Assembly: GCF_009800925.1 (NCBI RefSeq)
Contig: NZ_WOYF01000003.1
Location: 248,001-312,000 of the forward strand
Source of the DNA: Budvicia diplopodorum
GTDB lineage: Bacteria; Pseudomonadota; Gammaproteobacteria; Enterobacterales; Enterobacteriaceae
Direction of reading: 5' to 3'
DNA length: 64,000 nt
Made by a program: the position numbers and the translations under genes. The stretch's first letter is position 1; every line of letters starts with the position of its first letter. Under the pieces are notes generated by a model. It worked only from the letters and a program-made list of their open reading frames with translations. It was not told the origin of the DNA and searched no databases. Positions 8,445-16,278 of this stretch are shown piece by piece.

Positions 8445-9890
8445 ATGGAAAAATCAACGGATCGGTTCAATATGGGCTACGTATGGATGATGTGTCTGGT
8501 TGCCGCCTGTGGTGGTTTACTCTTTGGCTATGATTGGGTAGTCATCGGTGGTGCAAAGCCATTTTATGAAGCCTATTTCTCCATAACCGATCCGGCCCAA
8601 TCTGGCTGGGCGATGAGCTCTGCGCTGCTAGGCTGCGTATTGGGCGCGGTGATTTCCGGTTGGTGTTCTGACAAATTCGGGCGCAGGTCTCCGCTTATTC
8701 TGGCGGCGGTATTGTTTTCCATTTCAGCTTGGGGCACGGCCATTGCGAGCAGTTTTGATTGGTTTGTGTTCTATCGAATTGTTGGTGGCGTAGGAATTGG
8801 TCTGGCATCTGCGCTCAGCCCGGTATATATCGCCGAAGTTAGCCCGGCCCAACGGCGCGGCAAGTTTGTATCTATCAATCAACTGACGATTGTTATCGGC
8901 GTGTTGGCGGCGCAGTTGGTGAATCTGATGATTGCTGAACCGGTAGACTCGTCTGTCTCAATGGAGGCGCTGGCTCAGACATGGAACGGTCAAACCGGCT
9001 GGCGTTGGATGTTTGGTGCCGAGCTGATACCGGCTCTGGCCTTTCTCATCCTGATGTTTTTTGTGCCGGAGTCGCCGCGTTGGCTGGCAAAGGCAGGAAA
9101 AGAAGATCAAGCCAGAAAGGTATTACAGCGTATCGGGGGTACGCACTATGCACAGTCGACGCTGAATGATATACAGCGCTCATTGGGTGATGATGCGAAA
9201 AAAATCCCATTTAGTGAACTCTGCTCGCCAAAAGTTCGCCCTGTGATTGTCATTGGTATTGTGCTGGCGGTTTTCCAACAGTGGTGCGGAATTAACGTTA
9301 TTTTTAACTACGCGCAGGAGATTTTCGCCTCCGCAGGGTTTGATATTAACGACACGCTCAAGTCGATTGTGGCTACCGGTTTAATCAACCTGATCTTTAC
9401 CGTTCTGGCTTTACCGTTGGTAGACCGTCTGGGCCGCCGTAAGCTGATGCTGATTGGCTCGCTGGGGTTAACCGTTATCTATGCGCTGATTGCCGGTGCC
9501 TATGCCTTCGGCATTTTAGGCCTGCCGGTTCTACTGTTAGTACTGGCGGCGATTGCCATTTATGCGTTAACGCTGGCACCGGTGACGTGGGTGCTACTGT
9601 CTGAAATTTTCCCTAACCGCGTGCGCGGTATGGCAATGGCGGTTGGCACCTTCTCGCTGTGGATCGCCTGCTTCTTATTAACGTACACCTTCCCGCTGTT
9701 GAATGCAGGGCTGGGCGCATCGGGTAGTTTCTTACTGTACGGTGTGATTTGCCTGATGGGCTTTCTATTTATCAAAGCAAAAGTACCGGAAACTAAGGGA
9801 ATTACGCTGGAAGCGCTGGAAACCCTGTTGGGCGGTAACCGTGAGGTTGACGTTGACGGGGTAGCTAACGATAGAGCGGAAGCTAAGTAG
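8445..9890 (+). CDS. Sugar/proton symporter of the major facilitator superfamily (XylE/AraE/GalP type)
   Basis: The 481-residue inner-membrane protein has twelve predicted helices and all the sugar porter signatures: GRRSPLI and DRLGRRKLM loops in the two halves, PESPRWLAKAGK at the end of the first half, and PETKGITLE near the C-terminus. It takes up a monosaccharide with protons. Having it next to an ABC importer suggests the cell uses two routes for related sugars: high affinity with ATP, and lower affinity with the proton gradient. The sugar is not identifiable from sequence alone. Confidence 0.9.
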   Translation: MEKSTDRFNMGYVWMMCLVAACGGLLFGYDWVVIGGAKPFYEAYFSITDPAQSGWAMSSALLGCVLGAVISGWCSDKFGRRSPLILAAVLFSISAWGTAIASSFDWFVFYRIVGGVGIGLASALSPVYIAEVSPAQRRGKFVSINQLTIVIGVLAAQLVNLMIAEPVDSSVSMEALAQTWNGQTGWRWMFGAELIPALAFLILMFFVPESPRWLAKAGKEDQARKVLQRIGGTHYAQSTLNDIQRSLGDDAKKIPFSELCSPKVRPVIVIGIVLAVFQQWCGINVIFNYAQEIFASAGFDINDTLKSIVATGLINLIFTVLALPLVDRLGRRKLMLIGSLGLTVIYALIAGAYAFGILGLPVLLLVLAAIAIYALTLAPVTWVLLSEIFPNRVRGMAMAVGTFSLWIACFLLTYTFPLLNAGLGASGSFLLYGVICLMGFLFIKAKVPETKGITLEALETLLGGNREVDVDGVANDRAEAK

Positions 9891-9912
9891 CCGGTTACAG
9901 GTTAAGCAATCA

Positions 9913-9946
9913 GTTCTGGAGCTCGGTAAGAGCCGGGCTTCAGAAC
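9913..9946. terminator. Hairpin between convergent genes, possible terminator
   Basis: A 14-bp imperfect stem (9913-9926 with 9933-9946, including G-U pairs) sits between the ends of the symporter gene and the minus-strand hydrolase gene. There is no clear T-run on either strand, so intrinsic termination is uncertain. Its position suits a shared transcript-end structure. Confidence 0.4.
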
Positions 9947-9975
9947 GCTGAGAAAAACGGTTATTCCAAAATGTT

Positions 9976-11430
9976 TCACCGGCATACGCTATCGTCGCGC
10001 TTTTTATCAGGATTTGTCAGGTAATCCACCGCCGCCTTATCCACACACAGATTCGCTCCTGACAATGCCAGCGTATGTCCGTCACCTTCCAGCGTAAGCA
10101 GCGGACTTCTGAATAGCGTCGCCATGGCTCTGGCATTGTGCCAAGGGGTGGTAGGGTCGTGTCGCTGCGCAACAAACAGTAACTGAGGCAGATTAGGCAC
10201 ATCAGCCGGGCGTTTGGCATGAACGTTGTTTTTCCACGGCCACAAGTCGCACAAATCTAGGGAATCCACTTCCTGAGGCTGATAGTTTGTCGCAGCGAAC
10301 GCTTCTCTAATCAGCCGTTGCTGACGGCGAATATCAATCTGGCTGAGCTCGCGTACGGATTGATCGGTATAGCTGATAGCGTTCAATGCATCCGGATCGC
10401 CAAATGATGCGGAATAATCCAGTAACCCGATGACCTCTTTACTGACAATGCCGATGCTGAGTTGCCTAACCGCAGTGGCCAGAGAGGGCCAGGATGAGCG
10501 CCATAGCAGAAGAGAGGTGGTCAGTGATATCAGGTCATCGGAGGATATCTGCCGATCTTCGGCTCCGTATAGCGGCTGAGAGTGCAGTTTATTCAACAAA
10601 TTGCGATATTGTCGGGTAGCCAGCATTTTATCGGATGAGAGAGGGCAACTGCCGGTTTCTGCACACCAGACAGCAAAGCGCTCAAAGGTCTTTTGGTATC
10701 CCCGAGCCTGATTAAGTCGCCACGTGAAGCCATCCTTTGTCTCCTCCAGATCGACAACGCCATCCATCACTATTGCCCGGATAGTTGAGGGAAAGCGTTC
10801 TGCGTAGAGAGCTGCCACCTGAGTGCCGTATGAATAAGCCACTGCGGTCAGCCTACTGTCACCAAGCGCTTGGCGAATACGATCTACATCACTGACGGCT
10901 TCATCCGTGCCAATATGTTTTAGTACCTCAACGCCCGTATTCTCTATGCAGGCTTTAAGCATATTCCGGGCTTCCTGCTCCTGACTAGTGACAGCGGCGG
11001 AGGCACTTTCTGGCACCTTGCAGTTAATTTTAGGGGTAGATTGACCGACACCTCGCGGATCGTACCCGACGATATCCCAAGATTCACTCAGTTTATTGAC
11101 AGGCCAGTCAGTGCTCAGCAAGGGGTTTATACCCGGTATACCCGGGCCACCACTGATGGCGACTAAGCTGCCCTTGCGTACGCCTTTTGCTGGTAGCAGG
11201 GTCAATGCAAGCCTGACGGTTTTATCTGAGCGTTGTTGTTCAATACTGGTGCCATTTTTATACCGTAATGGCACCTCCAGATACCCACAGCGCAGGCTGG
11301 GGTGGGGAGAGTCGTTAAACCACGAGTGAAATTTGCTGTTTAAGCAGGATTCCCATTGGATTGAGCGAGCATGGCTGCTGAACGGGATGATACCTGCAAT
11401 AAGCAATATAGCTGACAGTGCTTTTAACAT
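9976..11430 (-). CDS. Exported alpha/beta hydrolase, TAP-like (tripeptidyl aminopeptidase family)
   Basis: The 484-residue protein has an N-terminal signal peptide (hydrophobic stretch, cleavage likely near SHA). The fold follows secreted SlpD/E-type proteases: oxyanion region SGGPGIPG, nucleophile elbow AYSYGT, a C-terminal TAP domain with the acid in QRHDPTTPW, and the histidine in GDGHTLA. It probably cleaves short peptides or esters in the periplasm or outside. A start 12 nt upstream would be TTG, so I chose the ATG at 11430, although its ribosome site is weak. It stands alone, convergent with the sugar cluster. Confidence 0.82.
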   Translation of the reverse strand: MLKALSAILLIAGIIPFSSHARSIQWESCLNSKFHSWFNDSPHPSLRCGYLEVPLRYKNGTSIEQQRSDKTVRLALTLLPAKGVRKGSLVAISGGPGIPGINPLLSTDWPVNKLSESWDIVGYDPRGVGQSTPKINCKVPESASAAVTSQEQEARNMLKACIENTGVEVLKHIGTDEAVSDVDRIRQALGDSRLTAVAYSYGTQVAALYAERFPSTIRAIVMDGVVDLEETKDGFTWRLNQARGYQKTFERFAVWCAETGSCPLSSDKMLATRQYRNLLNKLHSQPLYGAEDRQISSDDLISLTTSLLLWRSSWPSLATAVRQLSIGIVSKEVIGLLDYSASFGDPDALNAISYTDQSVRELSQIDIRRQQRLIREAFAATNYQPQEVDSLDLCDLWPWKNNVHAKRPADVPNLPQLLFVAQRHDPTTPWHNARAMATLFRSPLLTLEGDGHTLALSGANLCVDKAAVDYLTNPDKKRDDSVCR

Positions 11431-11549
11431 AGGGTTGTCCAATTCTTCGATGAGGGCGGCGATGCTAGCAATGATAAACTAATTAATTGCGAAATAACGC
11501 TGTACGAAAAGCCGTCTTAACGTGGGATGTTTTCTCTTTTAAGCGGATC

Positions 11550-12599
11550 CTAATAGTTAGCGTCAGCTAAAAGCCAGCTTCGCATCGCCCAGCCCGATGG
11601 GGTTAGAAAGTAGCGCTGGGCCGGGCTTGACGGGGTGGCCGGATGCGTCATCGCTACCCAACCGGCATTGAGCGCGGGCAATAGATAATATTGACGAAAG
11701 CTTCCTCGATGGCTAAGGGCTAAACGACGAATGAGCTCGCTACCTTTTACCCGTTCATTTAATTTCAGGCAGGCCAATAGCCGCTCAACCTGTGCGCTAG
11801 CCTGAGCGCTATCTTGTGCGGTTATACCTTCATCAGGTTGGTCTAGTAAGGCTTGTTTGATGGCGATAGAGAGTGATGAAAGCATAAATTCAATAAACGT
11901 GGTTGAGTCTGAAAGGGCATCAGACTGTGACAGCGCATGGTAGTAATCTTCCTGACGATCCTTAATCACCGACTCGACCGGAAGATAGGCTAATATCGGC
12001 TTCCATTGGCTAAGTAACCGCGTTTGCCATAGCCTGCCCATCCGGCCATTACCATCGGTAAACGGATGTATAAACTCGAATTCATAGTGAAAAACGCAGC
12101 TGGCAATTAACGGATGTTCCTGCTGTCGAGATAGCCAGTCAAAAAGTGATGTGATTAAGTCAGAAACCCGGCTGGCGGGAGGTGCCATGTGCAACAGGCG
12201 CTGTTCCCGATAAATTCCCACATTCCCCGATCTCAGTTTGCCCGGACGATCGACTAAACCATTCATGAGTACTTTATGGGCCGCAAGCAAATCGGATAGC
12301 TGATTTGCCTGCCAGTTCTCCAACTGCTGGTAGGCAGTAAAGGCATTATGTACCTCCTGAATTTCCTGAGGTAGCCCTAATATCCGCTTACCCTCCAGCA
12401 GGGCAGTAATCTGCTCAAGCGTTAGGGTATTATTTTCAATTGCCAGAGAGGCCTGAATAGTTTTAATTCGATTACTACGGCGCAGCTGAGGAGACTGACT
12501 GCCCGGCGTCATTGACCACTTACCCAAATACTCGCTGATTTCGGCCACCAGCGAAACGATACGGTTGGTCAGGCGGTAAGGAGGGTAATAATCCATCAT
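11550..12599 (-). CDS. Fic family protein (probable AMP transferase with built-in inhibitory helix)
   Basis: The central motif HPFTDGNGRMGR matches the Fic active site HPFx(D/E)GNGRxxR. Fic enzymes transfer AMP or related groups from nucleotides to hydroxyl side chains of target proteins. Upstream, SLAIENN fits the inhibitory helix motif (S/T)xxxE(G/N), so this is a self-inhibited Fic with the helix in the same chain. The C-terminal 90 residues look like a winged-helix DNA-binding domain. The start is set at an ATG giving about 349 residues, because the longer frame begins with TTG at 12656. No separate antitoxin gene is evident. The target is unknown. Confidence 0.87.
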   Translation of the reverse strand: MMDYYPPYRLTNRIVSLVAEISEYLGKWSMTPGSQSPQLRRSNRIKTIQASLAIENNTLTLEQITALLEGKRILGLPQEIQEVHNAFTAYQQLENWQANQLSDLLAAHKVLMNGLVDRPGKLRSGNVGIYREQRLLHMAPPASRVSDLITSLFDWLSRQQEHPLIASCVFHYEFEFIHPFTDGNGRMGRLWQTRLLSQWKPILAYLPVESVIKDRQEDYYHALSQSDALSDSTTFIEFMLSSLSIAIKQALLDQPDEGITAQDSAQASAQVERLLACLKLNERVKGSELIRRLALSHRGSFRQYYLLPALNAGWVAMTHPATPSSPAQRYFLTPSGWAMRSWLLADANY

Positions 12600-12766
12600 A
12601 CTTTTTTGCCCGCTATCGCTGTCAGTATAGGCCTGAGCGCAATGGCTTAAAGCCAATCCGCATGAGTGTCACGATTTTCTATTATCCATAGTGATTAGAG
12701 GAGGACAAGCTGTTCCTGCGGATATGCGAAGGATATCCATAAAATGAGCCGGGTCCCGTAGCCAAA

Positions 12767-12798
12767 GGCTGTCACCCCGACTTTTCGGGATGACAGCC
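12767..12798 (-). terminator. Rho-independent terminator after the small-protein genes
   Basis: A 14-bp stem (12767-12780 with 12785-12798, one G-U) has a 4-nt loop. Read on the minus strand it follows the stop at 12811 and is followed by only three T residues, so strength is moderate. Confidence 0.6.
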
Positions 12799-12810
12799 TA
12801 AAAGCCTGAT

Positions 12811-13005
12811 TCAGGCAGAACAATCGTTTGGCATCATCTCGACAGACTGTAGGGATATCAACGCGCTCTGTTTTTCCAGCAGCATAAAGGTGACTGATTC
12901 TTTCAGCGCCGGGTGCTCAATGCCTGACAGCAGATAGGCTAAAGTAAAGCATTGCTCGGTCAGTTCGGCCGCACTGAGCGGAGTAGTCTCTATTAAGCTA
13001 AACAT
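12811..13005 (-). CDS. Small hypothetical protein, 64 residues
   Basis: I do not recognise the family. The protein is acidic and amphipathic with no signal peptide or membrane segment; the core around LAYLLSGIEHPALKES looks helical. A good ribosome site (gaggaag) lies 7 nt before the ATG, and a terminator hairpin follows the stop. The start codon overlaps the last codons of an upstream 45-residue frame in a different phase, which suggests coupled translation. It is expressed from the promoter at about 13231-13259. Function unknown. Confidence 0.6.
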   Translation of the reverse strand: MFSLIETTPLSAAELTEQCFTLAYLLSGIEHPALKESVTFMLLEKQSALISLQSVEMMPNDCSA

Positions 13006-13135
13006 GGGATCTTCCTCTCATAATTAGAGAGTAATGCACTGACGTTAAAACAAAAGTCTTCGAGGCAGATCGACTATTCGATAAAAAATCCCGTGTAAAT
13101 TGAGGGCGAGTTTGAGTATGCTCTTCAACAGCCAT
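12998..13135 (-). CDS. Possible upstream small ORF, 45 residues, overlapping the next gene
   Basis: Reading on the minus strand from ATG at 13135, a 45-codon frame (starting MAVEEHTQTR) ends with TAG at 12998. This overlaps the start of the 64-residue gene by 8 nt. A ribosome site (aggaa) lies 8 nt upstream. The peptide is basic and rich in Ser/Thr/Arg with no recognised motif. It may be a leader peptide controlling translation of the downstream gene, or a chance frame. It is too short for standard gene finding. Confidence 0.4.
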   Translation of the reverse strand: MAVEEHTQTRPQFTRDFLSNSRSASKTFVLTSVHYSLIMRGRSHV

Positions 13136-13164
13136 GATGTTATTCCTGTTAACGTTATGGTTAG

Positions 13165-13197
13165 AAACCCCGTTAGTGTTTGCGCACTGCGGGGTTT
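13165..13197. promoter_or_regulatory. Leader hairpin ahead of the two small genes
   Basis: The 8-bp outer stem aaaccccg/cggggttt (13165-13172 with 13190-13197) encloses a 4-bp inner stem. It lies between the minus-strand promoter and the 45-codon frame. On the minus strand the stem ends in GGGGTTTC, an attenuator-like end; on the plus strand it is followed by tgcttgtt. Either direction is possible. Confidence 0.5.
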
Positions 13198-13230
13198 TGC
13201 TTGTTGCAACGGAAAAATCCGCGCCACGCC

Positions 13231-13259
13231 ACTGTATGGATAGGCGGTTAACGGGTCAA
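13231..13259 (-). promoter_or_regulatory. Sigma-70 type promoter for the small-protein pair
   Basis: On the minus strand a -35 box TTGACC (13259-13254) and a -10 box TACAGT (13236-13231) are separated by exactly 17 nt. Transcription would begin near 13224 and run through the leader hairpin into the two overlapping small frames. Confidence 0.5.
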
Positions 13260-13357
13260 TTGGATGATGGGCGATTTAGCGGGAGAATTGTAGATTCTGG
13301 AAACGGATCGCAAAAAAGGATAATGCAGAATTGATATTGATGAAGTTTGATTATAGA

Positions 13358-13376
13358 AGGGAGCCAACGGCTCCCT
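13358..13376 (-). terminator. Terminator hairpin after eptB
   Basis: An 8-bp stem agggagcc/ggctccct with a 3-nt loop lies just past the eptB stop. On the minus strand it is followed by ttctata, a weak T-run. Confidence 0.6.
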
Positions 13377-13389
13377 CGCTATTTATTCA

Positions 13390-15090
13390 CTACCGTGCGT
13401 GCTGACTCTGCAAAGGTTTATCCACCGCAGCCACCGGCCCAGCGCACCAGTTATCCCCCTGATTAATCCCACCGTTCGGCGACGTATAGCCAAGGCAGCC
13501 TAAGATTGAGTCAAACAGTTCAACGTGGCGTAGCGTTTGACCGTTTTTCTGTTTAGCCCGCAGGCGTTCAAACGATTGTTCCCGCTCCGGCTGGGCCAAA
13601 AACTTGTCTGAAGCCCACACCATGATCGGAATGCGGAACTGCTCCGGCGGTGCCATTTCACGTGGGGTGGCGTGGAAGTGGCTGTTTTCATCAATCGACT
13701 CACCGTGGTCGGCGGCGTAGATAACCAGCGCATTTTTATCTTTTAACTGATTAATTACGCTATCGATAAAGCTGTCGGTGTACAGCACGCTGTTGTCGAA
13801 CGAGTTAATCAGTTGAGCTTTACTGCATGAATCATCAATGCCCATGCATTCCGGCTTATAGGTGCCAAAACCTGCAGGATAGCGCTGAGAATAAAGGTAG
13901 TGAGAGCCTTTCGTATGCAAGATAACCAGATGCTTACCTTTCGGGTTATTTTTTATCGACTCGCTTAGCTCGTTAACCAATAGCATGTCGTCAACCGGCT
14001 TGCCGTCGTTACGCTTCTCAGAGGCGATGGTTTCGCGAAATGAGTAGTTATTCACATTGACGTTGTTGTAAAACCAAATTTCACTCTGCATAGCAAACAG
14101 TTCAGAGCTAAAGCCTAGCGAAGACATGACCGAAAAGACGTTTTGCTCTTTTAGAGTTCGCTGTGGGTTATCTTTGGTTCCGCCTTCGCGCACGAACATG
14201 CAGCGTAACGAGAGTTTGGTCGCCGTGTCGCAAGAGGTACCTTTAAACATCAACAGGTTTTTCTCTTTAGCCATTTTCGGCGTAGTGTCACGCTCGTAGC
14301 CCAGCATGCCCATATGGTCCCAGCGGGTGGTTTCACCAATGATAAACACCACATAGGTTTGGTCGATATCGGCGGGGGCAACGTAAGTAAACTGTTTAGC
14401 TGGGTCGAATAGCTTGCGCGTGTCCTGATTTTCATCGGCCTGCGTATAAATAAATAGCCCCGTTGCCGCCAGCCAGTTTGACGGTAAATAGGAGTGGGCG
14501 ACCACTCCACCGTAGCTTGGCAGGTCTGTATTGGTCCGTTTCTCATAAACTTTTTGCTCAGCATCTTGCATGCGCAGCGGTAGCCAGACCAGCAGAGCCG
14601 AGATAATCATGACTGCCAGCGATGAAATCCGCTGACCCGGTTTTTTTAGCTGGTCGAGCAGCGTATCGTTCAGCGAACTACGCCAGATAAGCAGCAGGGG
14701 TAAGGCGCTGACGGCAACCACCCATAGGCCGAATTTGAATCCTATTGCTTCAAGGCTTAAGTCGATATCCGTGGTCATGACCGAAATAATGATGCCGTAG
14801 CCAATAACAACGTTAAAAAACACCATATAGTAGCTGGCAGCAACGGAAATGATCACGAACAGGCTAGCTGATATGCGGAAAAACAGCTTGCCGCCAAGAG
14901 ACAGCAGCCGCATGACAAAGAAGGTAAAGAGTAAAATGGTGACAACTTCCGTCAGCGCTTCTAGCTGTTTTTCGACGTTAAGCTGTAGGGTAAAACGGCG
15001 ATAGAACACGGATATATTGAGAAAAATACCAATATAGAAGGCTAGCAGCATTGATATATGTTGCTGTGATAGGTTTTTCAATTTATTCAT
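13390..15090 (-). CDS. eptB: Kdo2-lipid A phosphoethanolamine 7''-transferase
   Basis: The 566-residue inner-membrane enzyme adds phosphoethanolamine from phosphatidylethanolamine to the outer Kdo sugar of lipopolysaccharide. Five N-terminal membrane segments (roughly residues 10-180) are followed by a periplasmic sulfatase-fold domain. Visible landmarks are VVFIIGETTRWDHMG (metal site and catalytic Thr region), GTSCDTATKLSLRCMFVR and YAADHGES (metal-binding Asp/His). Similarity to E. coli EptB runs along the whole length (563 residues there), including SYLPSNWL and CLGYTSP. It stands alone and ends in a hairpin terminator. The lipopolysaccharide change lowers surface negative charge. Confidence 0.92.
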   Translation of the reverse strand: MNKLKNLSQQHISMLLAFYIGIFLNISVFYRRFTLQLNVEKQLEALTEVVTILLFTFFVMRLLSLGGKLFFRISASLFVIISVAASYYMVFFNVVIGYGIIISVMTTDIDLSLEAIGFKFGLWVVAVSALPLLLIWRSSLNDTLLDQLKKPGQRISSLAVMIISALLVWLPLRMQDAEQKVYEKRTNTDLPSYGGVVAHSYLPSNWLAATGLFIYTQADENQDTRKLFDPAKQFTYVAPADIDQTYVVFIIGETTRWDHMGMLGYERDTTPKMAKEKNLLMFKGTSCDTATKLSLRCMFVREGGTKDNPQRTLKEQNVFSVMSSLGFSSELFAMQSEIWFYNNVNVNNYSFRETIASEKRNDGKPVDDMLLVNELSESIKNNPKGKHLVILHTKGSHYLYSQRYPAGFGTYKPECMGIDDSCSKAQLINSFDNSVLYTDSFIDSVINQLKDKNALVIYAADHGESIDENSHFHATPREMAPPEQFRIPIMVWASDKFLAQPEREQSFERLRAKQKNGQTLRHVELFDSILGCLGYTSPNGGINQGDNWCAGPVAAVDKPLQSQHAR

Positions 15091-15496
15091 AAAGTTGGAT
15101 TGAGTTTATATCGCTTATACATAAATGGAAATATTAGGCAGTTATTGTATCAATTTCTCGCTGATAACTCAGAAAAAAATATCAATAATCACAATGTGTT
15201 GCAGCCTATTTAGATAACGTTTTAGCAACATATTTTCGGAGGTTGATGATAGTTAGCTATAAATTATCACGATCGGCATCGGGTAATGAAAAAGTTGGTT
15301 ACAACTGACGCGCAATTCTGACATTCGGTTTCCCGCTCGGAAGATATTGAACTCAATGGGTTACTTAACTGGGTTTCGTGGTTAGCCCGGAGCATCCGTT
15401 AGTGACTCAGATGCAGCCGTTACAAAACTCAGAATTAAGAAAATATTCGGAAATTTGTATTTGCGATACGTTAGTCAATCTTGTTGGCCTGTACGG
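15091..15496. other. Intergenic stretch, AT-rich, no gene recognised
   Basis: This 406-bp gap lies between the minus-strand DUF1266 gene and eptB. It is AT-rich near 15100-15300 and must hold the eptB promoter, though I cannot pick out one convincing pair of boxes. A 70-codon plus-strand frame at 15378-15590 runs into the coding end of the DUF1266 gene and lacks a ribosome site, so I do not call it. Confidence 0.5.
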
Positions 15497-16153
15497 TTAC
15501 TTTTGCTCTGCGGTCGAAAGCTTATACAGCGGGTATTTTCGCCATATGGAATTAAAGCGTGAATTGTTTAATAAGCGAGAAATGGAATAAACAATGCTTT
15601 TAGGCTCGCGCCCGTGAACCACGGCGTGCCCGATCAGCACCGATGCTCCATAGTCCGACCAGCTATCGAAAAGCGATACTGCGATCGGCGGGATCTTTTT
15701 AATTAAGTATTCCCACGTGTCTTCATCGGATAAATACCCAACGTGGAAACAGTTTCTGGCCAGAAAGGCTGCGGTTTCCAGATTCAGCGCTGCGCCGTTG
15801 GTGCAGGTAACAATGATATCCTGCTTGATGTAATAGGCTTCGCACTGGGCCAGCAATTTTTTCACCTGACCGTTTTCGGGGTCGATAATGATGGGCCTTG
15901 AACAGCTATCAATCAGCTTTTCAATTGCCGTAATGGCGCTTTCCCGATCGGTTATCTTCCAGGTATTTTCCAGCATTCCGGTGATTTTTTCAGGGGATAG
16001 TCTTAGCGCCAGCACGTTTTCGGTAGCGTCGTTAATCGAAATAAAAGCGGCACCCAACGCCATATATTTCCGATATTTCCCGGGAATTCGATACTTCTTA
16101 TTGAATTTCCTTAGCTGGGAACGTTCGGACATCTTTTGGAAAAAGCCAGCCAT
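15497..16153 (-). CDS. DUF1266-like protein, 218 residues
   Basis: The cytoplasmic protein has no signal peptide. The C-terminal half matches the DUF1266 pattern: ARNCFHVGYLSDEDTWEYL followed by SLFDSWSDYGASVLIGHAVVHG. Members of this family occur in enterobacteria and have no settled function. The N-terminal 30 residues are strongly basic (KKYRIPGKYRKY). The ribosome site gagg is well placed before the ATG. It lies between eptB and the hexuronate genes with its own spacing, so it is probably monocistronic. Confidence 0.7.
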   Translation of the reverse strand: MAGFFQKMSERSQLRKFNKKYRIPGKYRKYMALGAAFISINDATENVLALRLSPEKITGMLENTWKITDRESAITAIEKLIDSCSRPIIIDPENGQVKKLLAQCEAYYIKQDIIVTCTNGAALNLETAAFLARNCFHVGYLSDEDTWEYLIKKIPPIAVSLFDSWSDYGASVLIGHAVVHGREPKSIVYSISRLLNNSRFNSIWRKYPLYKLSTAEQK

Positions 16154-16228
16154 GCAGAACCTCGTGGTGGTGTTTGGGCGTTGAGAGTAAATTTTAATTT
16201 AGCGTGTTTACAACGCCATAATCATACT

Positions 16229-16250
16229 AAAAAGGGGCTTTCGCCCCTTT
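16229..16250 (-). terminator. Rho-independent terminator of the uxuB-uxaC-exuT operon
   Basis: The 8-bp stem aaaggggc/gccccttt (16231-16238 with 16243-16250) has a 4-nt loop. On the minus strand it follows exuT and is followed by five T residues. Confidence 0.85.
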
Positions 16251-16278
16251 GGTCAATCAATTCTATCGCGTTACAGCG

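Noticed and set aside
13045-13334. Two frames of about 60 codons on opposite strands (13045-13227 minus, 13134-13334 plus)
   Set aside because: Both cross the leader hairpin and promoter of the small genes. The minus-strand one is in a different phase from the better-supported 45-codon frame, and neither has a ribosome site.
15378-15590. Plus-strand frame of 70 codons between eptB and the DUF1266 gene
   Set aside because: Its last third is antisense to the coding end of the DUF1266 gene, it has no ribosome site, and the peptide has no recognisable feature.
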